53,500 bases of DNA, from the NCBI GenBank assembly GCA_009746045.1, contig RPFO01000348.1, forward strand, positions 2,255,189-2,308,688. Reading direction: 5' to 3'. Numbering within the stretch: position 1 is the stretch's first letter; every line of letters begins with the position of its first letter. Both the position numbers and the translations under genes were made by a program. Below, piece by piece: positions 53,175 to 53,500 of this stretch. The notes under the pieces were generated by a model. The model was given only the letters and a program-made list of their open reading frames with translations. It was not told the origin of the DNA and did not search any database. The stretch comes from Mesostigma viride. Its lineage: Eukaryota; Streptophyta; Mesostigmatophyceae; Mesostigmatales; Mesostigmataceae.

Positions 53175-53498
53175 CAGTGCCCGGCAAATGTGAGTCGGGA
53201 ACTGAACAGTCACTACAAACGTCGAAAATCTATTGCTCCACCCCCCAAAAAAAGCGTTCCGGAACTGTTCGAAGCGAATAGCACTGACAGGATTCGAACC
53301 TGCGTCCAGAGTGAGGTTGCGGAGTGAGGGAGGCCAGCCATCATGGTCCGCACACAAATCTGGCTCGGGTCCGATCCCTGTCAGTGCTCTTCGCTTCGAA
53401 CAGGTCCGGAACGCTTTTTTGTGGGGTTGGAGCAATAAATACTCGACATTTGCAGTGACTGTTCAGTTCCGGGCTCACAAATGATTTGCCGGGCACAG
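53175..53498. mobile_element. Foldback element with tRNA-like B boxes on both strands
   Basis: Arms at about 53,175-53,292 and 53,377-53,498 pair imperfectly (GTGCCCGGCAAAT, GAACTGAACAGTCACT, GTTCCGGAACTGTTCGAAGC, GCACTGACAGG). On the minus strand GCAGGTTCGAATCCTGTC is a perfect B box/T arm, followed by TCAGTGC pairing with GCACTGA as an acceptor stem would; on the plus strand GGGTCCGATCCCTG is a weaker B box. The enclosed span is about 107 bp without a clear D arm, so a functional tRNA is not supported. Confidence 0.55.
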
Positions 53499-53500
53499 GC

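Noticed and set aside
53280-53390. Functional tRNA gene
   Set aside because: Good T arm and acceptor pairing on the minus strand, but no D arm or A box at proper spacing and the span is too long.

Overview
The window looks like nuclear DNA of a eukaryote. It has GT-AG introns with T-rich 3' splice tracts (one is about 38 T in a row), an LTR retrotransposon whose primer-binding site begins TGGTATC, two tyrosine-recombinase (YR) retrotransposons, tRNA-derived short elements, a Zn-finger/coiled-coil gene, a 71-bp satellite, and a short CCCTAAA tract of plant/green-algal telomere type at about 44,410. I cannot name the species. A streptophyte or green alga is a guess, no more.

Layout. (1) 1-6,200: a GC-rich cluster of four unrecognised genes from two families. 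Genes A (252-905, -) and D (5408-6097, -) share a WP(A/S)MCG(L/V)NK..Q.EWDAIKA motif. Genes B (about 2052-3679, -, with one intron) and C (4332-5243, +) are cysteine-rich, probably zinc-binding proteins. G-box (CACGTG) sites and a 62-bp promoter repeat lie between them. (2) 6,700-12,900: a multi-exon transposase-like gene (-), cut in its last exon by a young gag-only LTR retrotransposon (7271-10035, 5-bp duplication CATGT). (3) 13,000-15,300: minisatellite, AT-rich DNA and a C-terminal fragment of a non-LTR retrotransposon. (4) 15,300-52,062: a giant inverted-repeat structure. Arms of about 2 kb enclose a 71-bp satellite array of about 22 kb, whose orientation flips near 36,645. (5) 52,063-53,500: low-information DNA and a small foldback with tRNA-like B boxes.

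The giant structure is a nest of insertions. The satellite carries an apparently complete Ngaro/PAT-type YR retrotransposon with split direct repeats (18211-23539), a 1.7-kb TTAA-flanked element (25110-26827), a 423-bp tRNA-derived element with 30-bp terminal direct repeats (32518-32940), and a 1,038-bp palindrome made of three 214-bp palindromes separated by inverted tRNA-Thr-like segments (34166-35203). The right arm is interrupted by a second, decayed YR retrotransposon (39679-50098). That element is itself split inside its reverse transcriptase by a 5.2-kb TA-flanked terminal-inverted-repeat element (41985-47229).

Most notable: both YR retrotransposons carry a 2A-like NPGP motif exactly between RNase H and the tyrosine recombinase, which suggests ribosome skipping releases the recombinase. 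In both, pol lies in the same frame relative to gag (-1). Two host reading frames (the transposase-like gene and the second YR element's RT) are restored in phase when the nested insertion and one target-site copy are removed, so the order of events can be read from the sequence.
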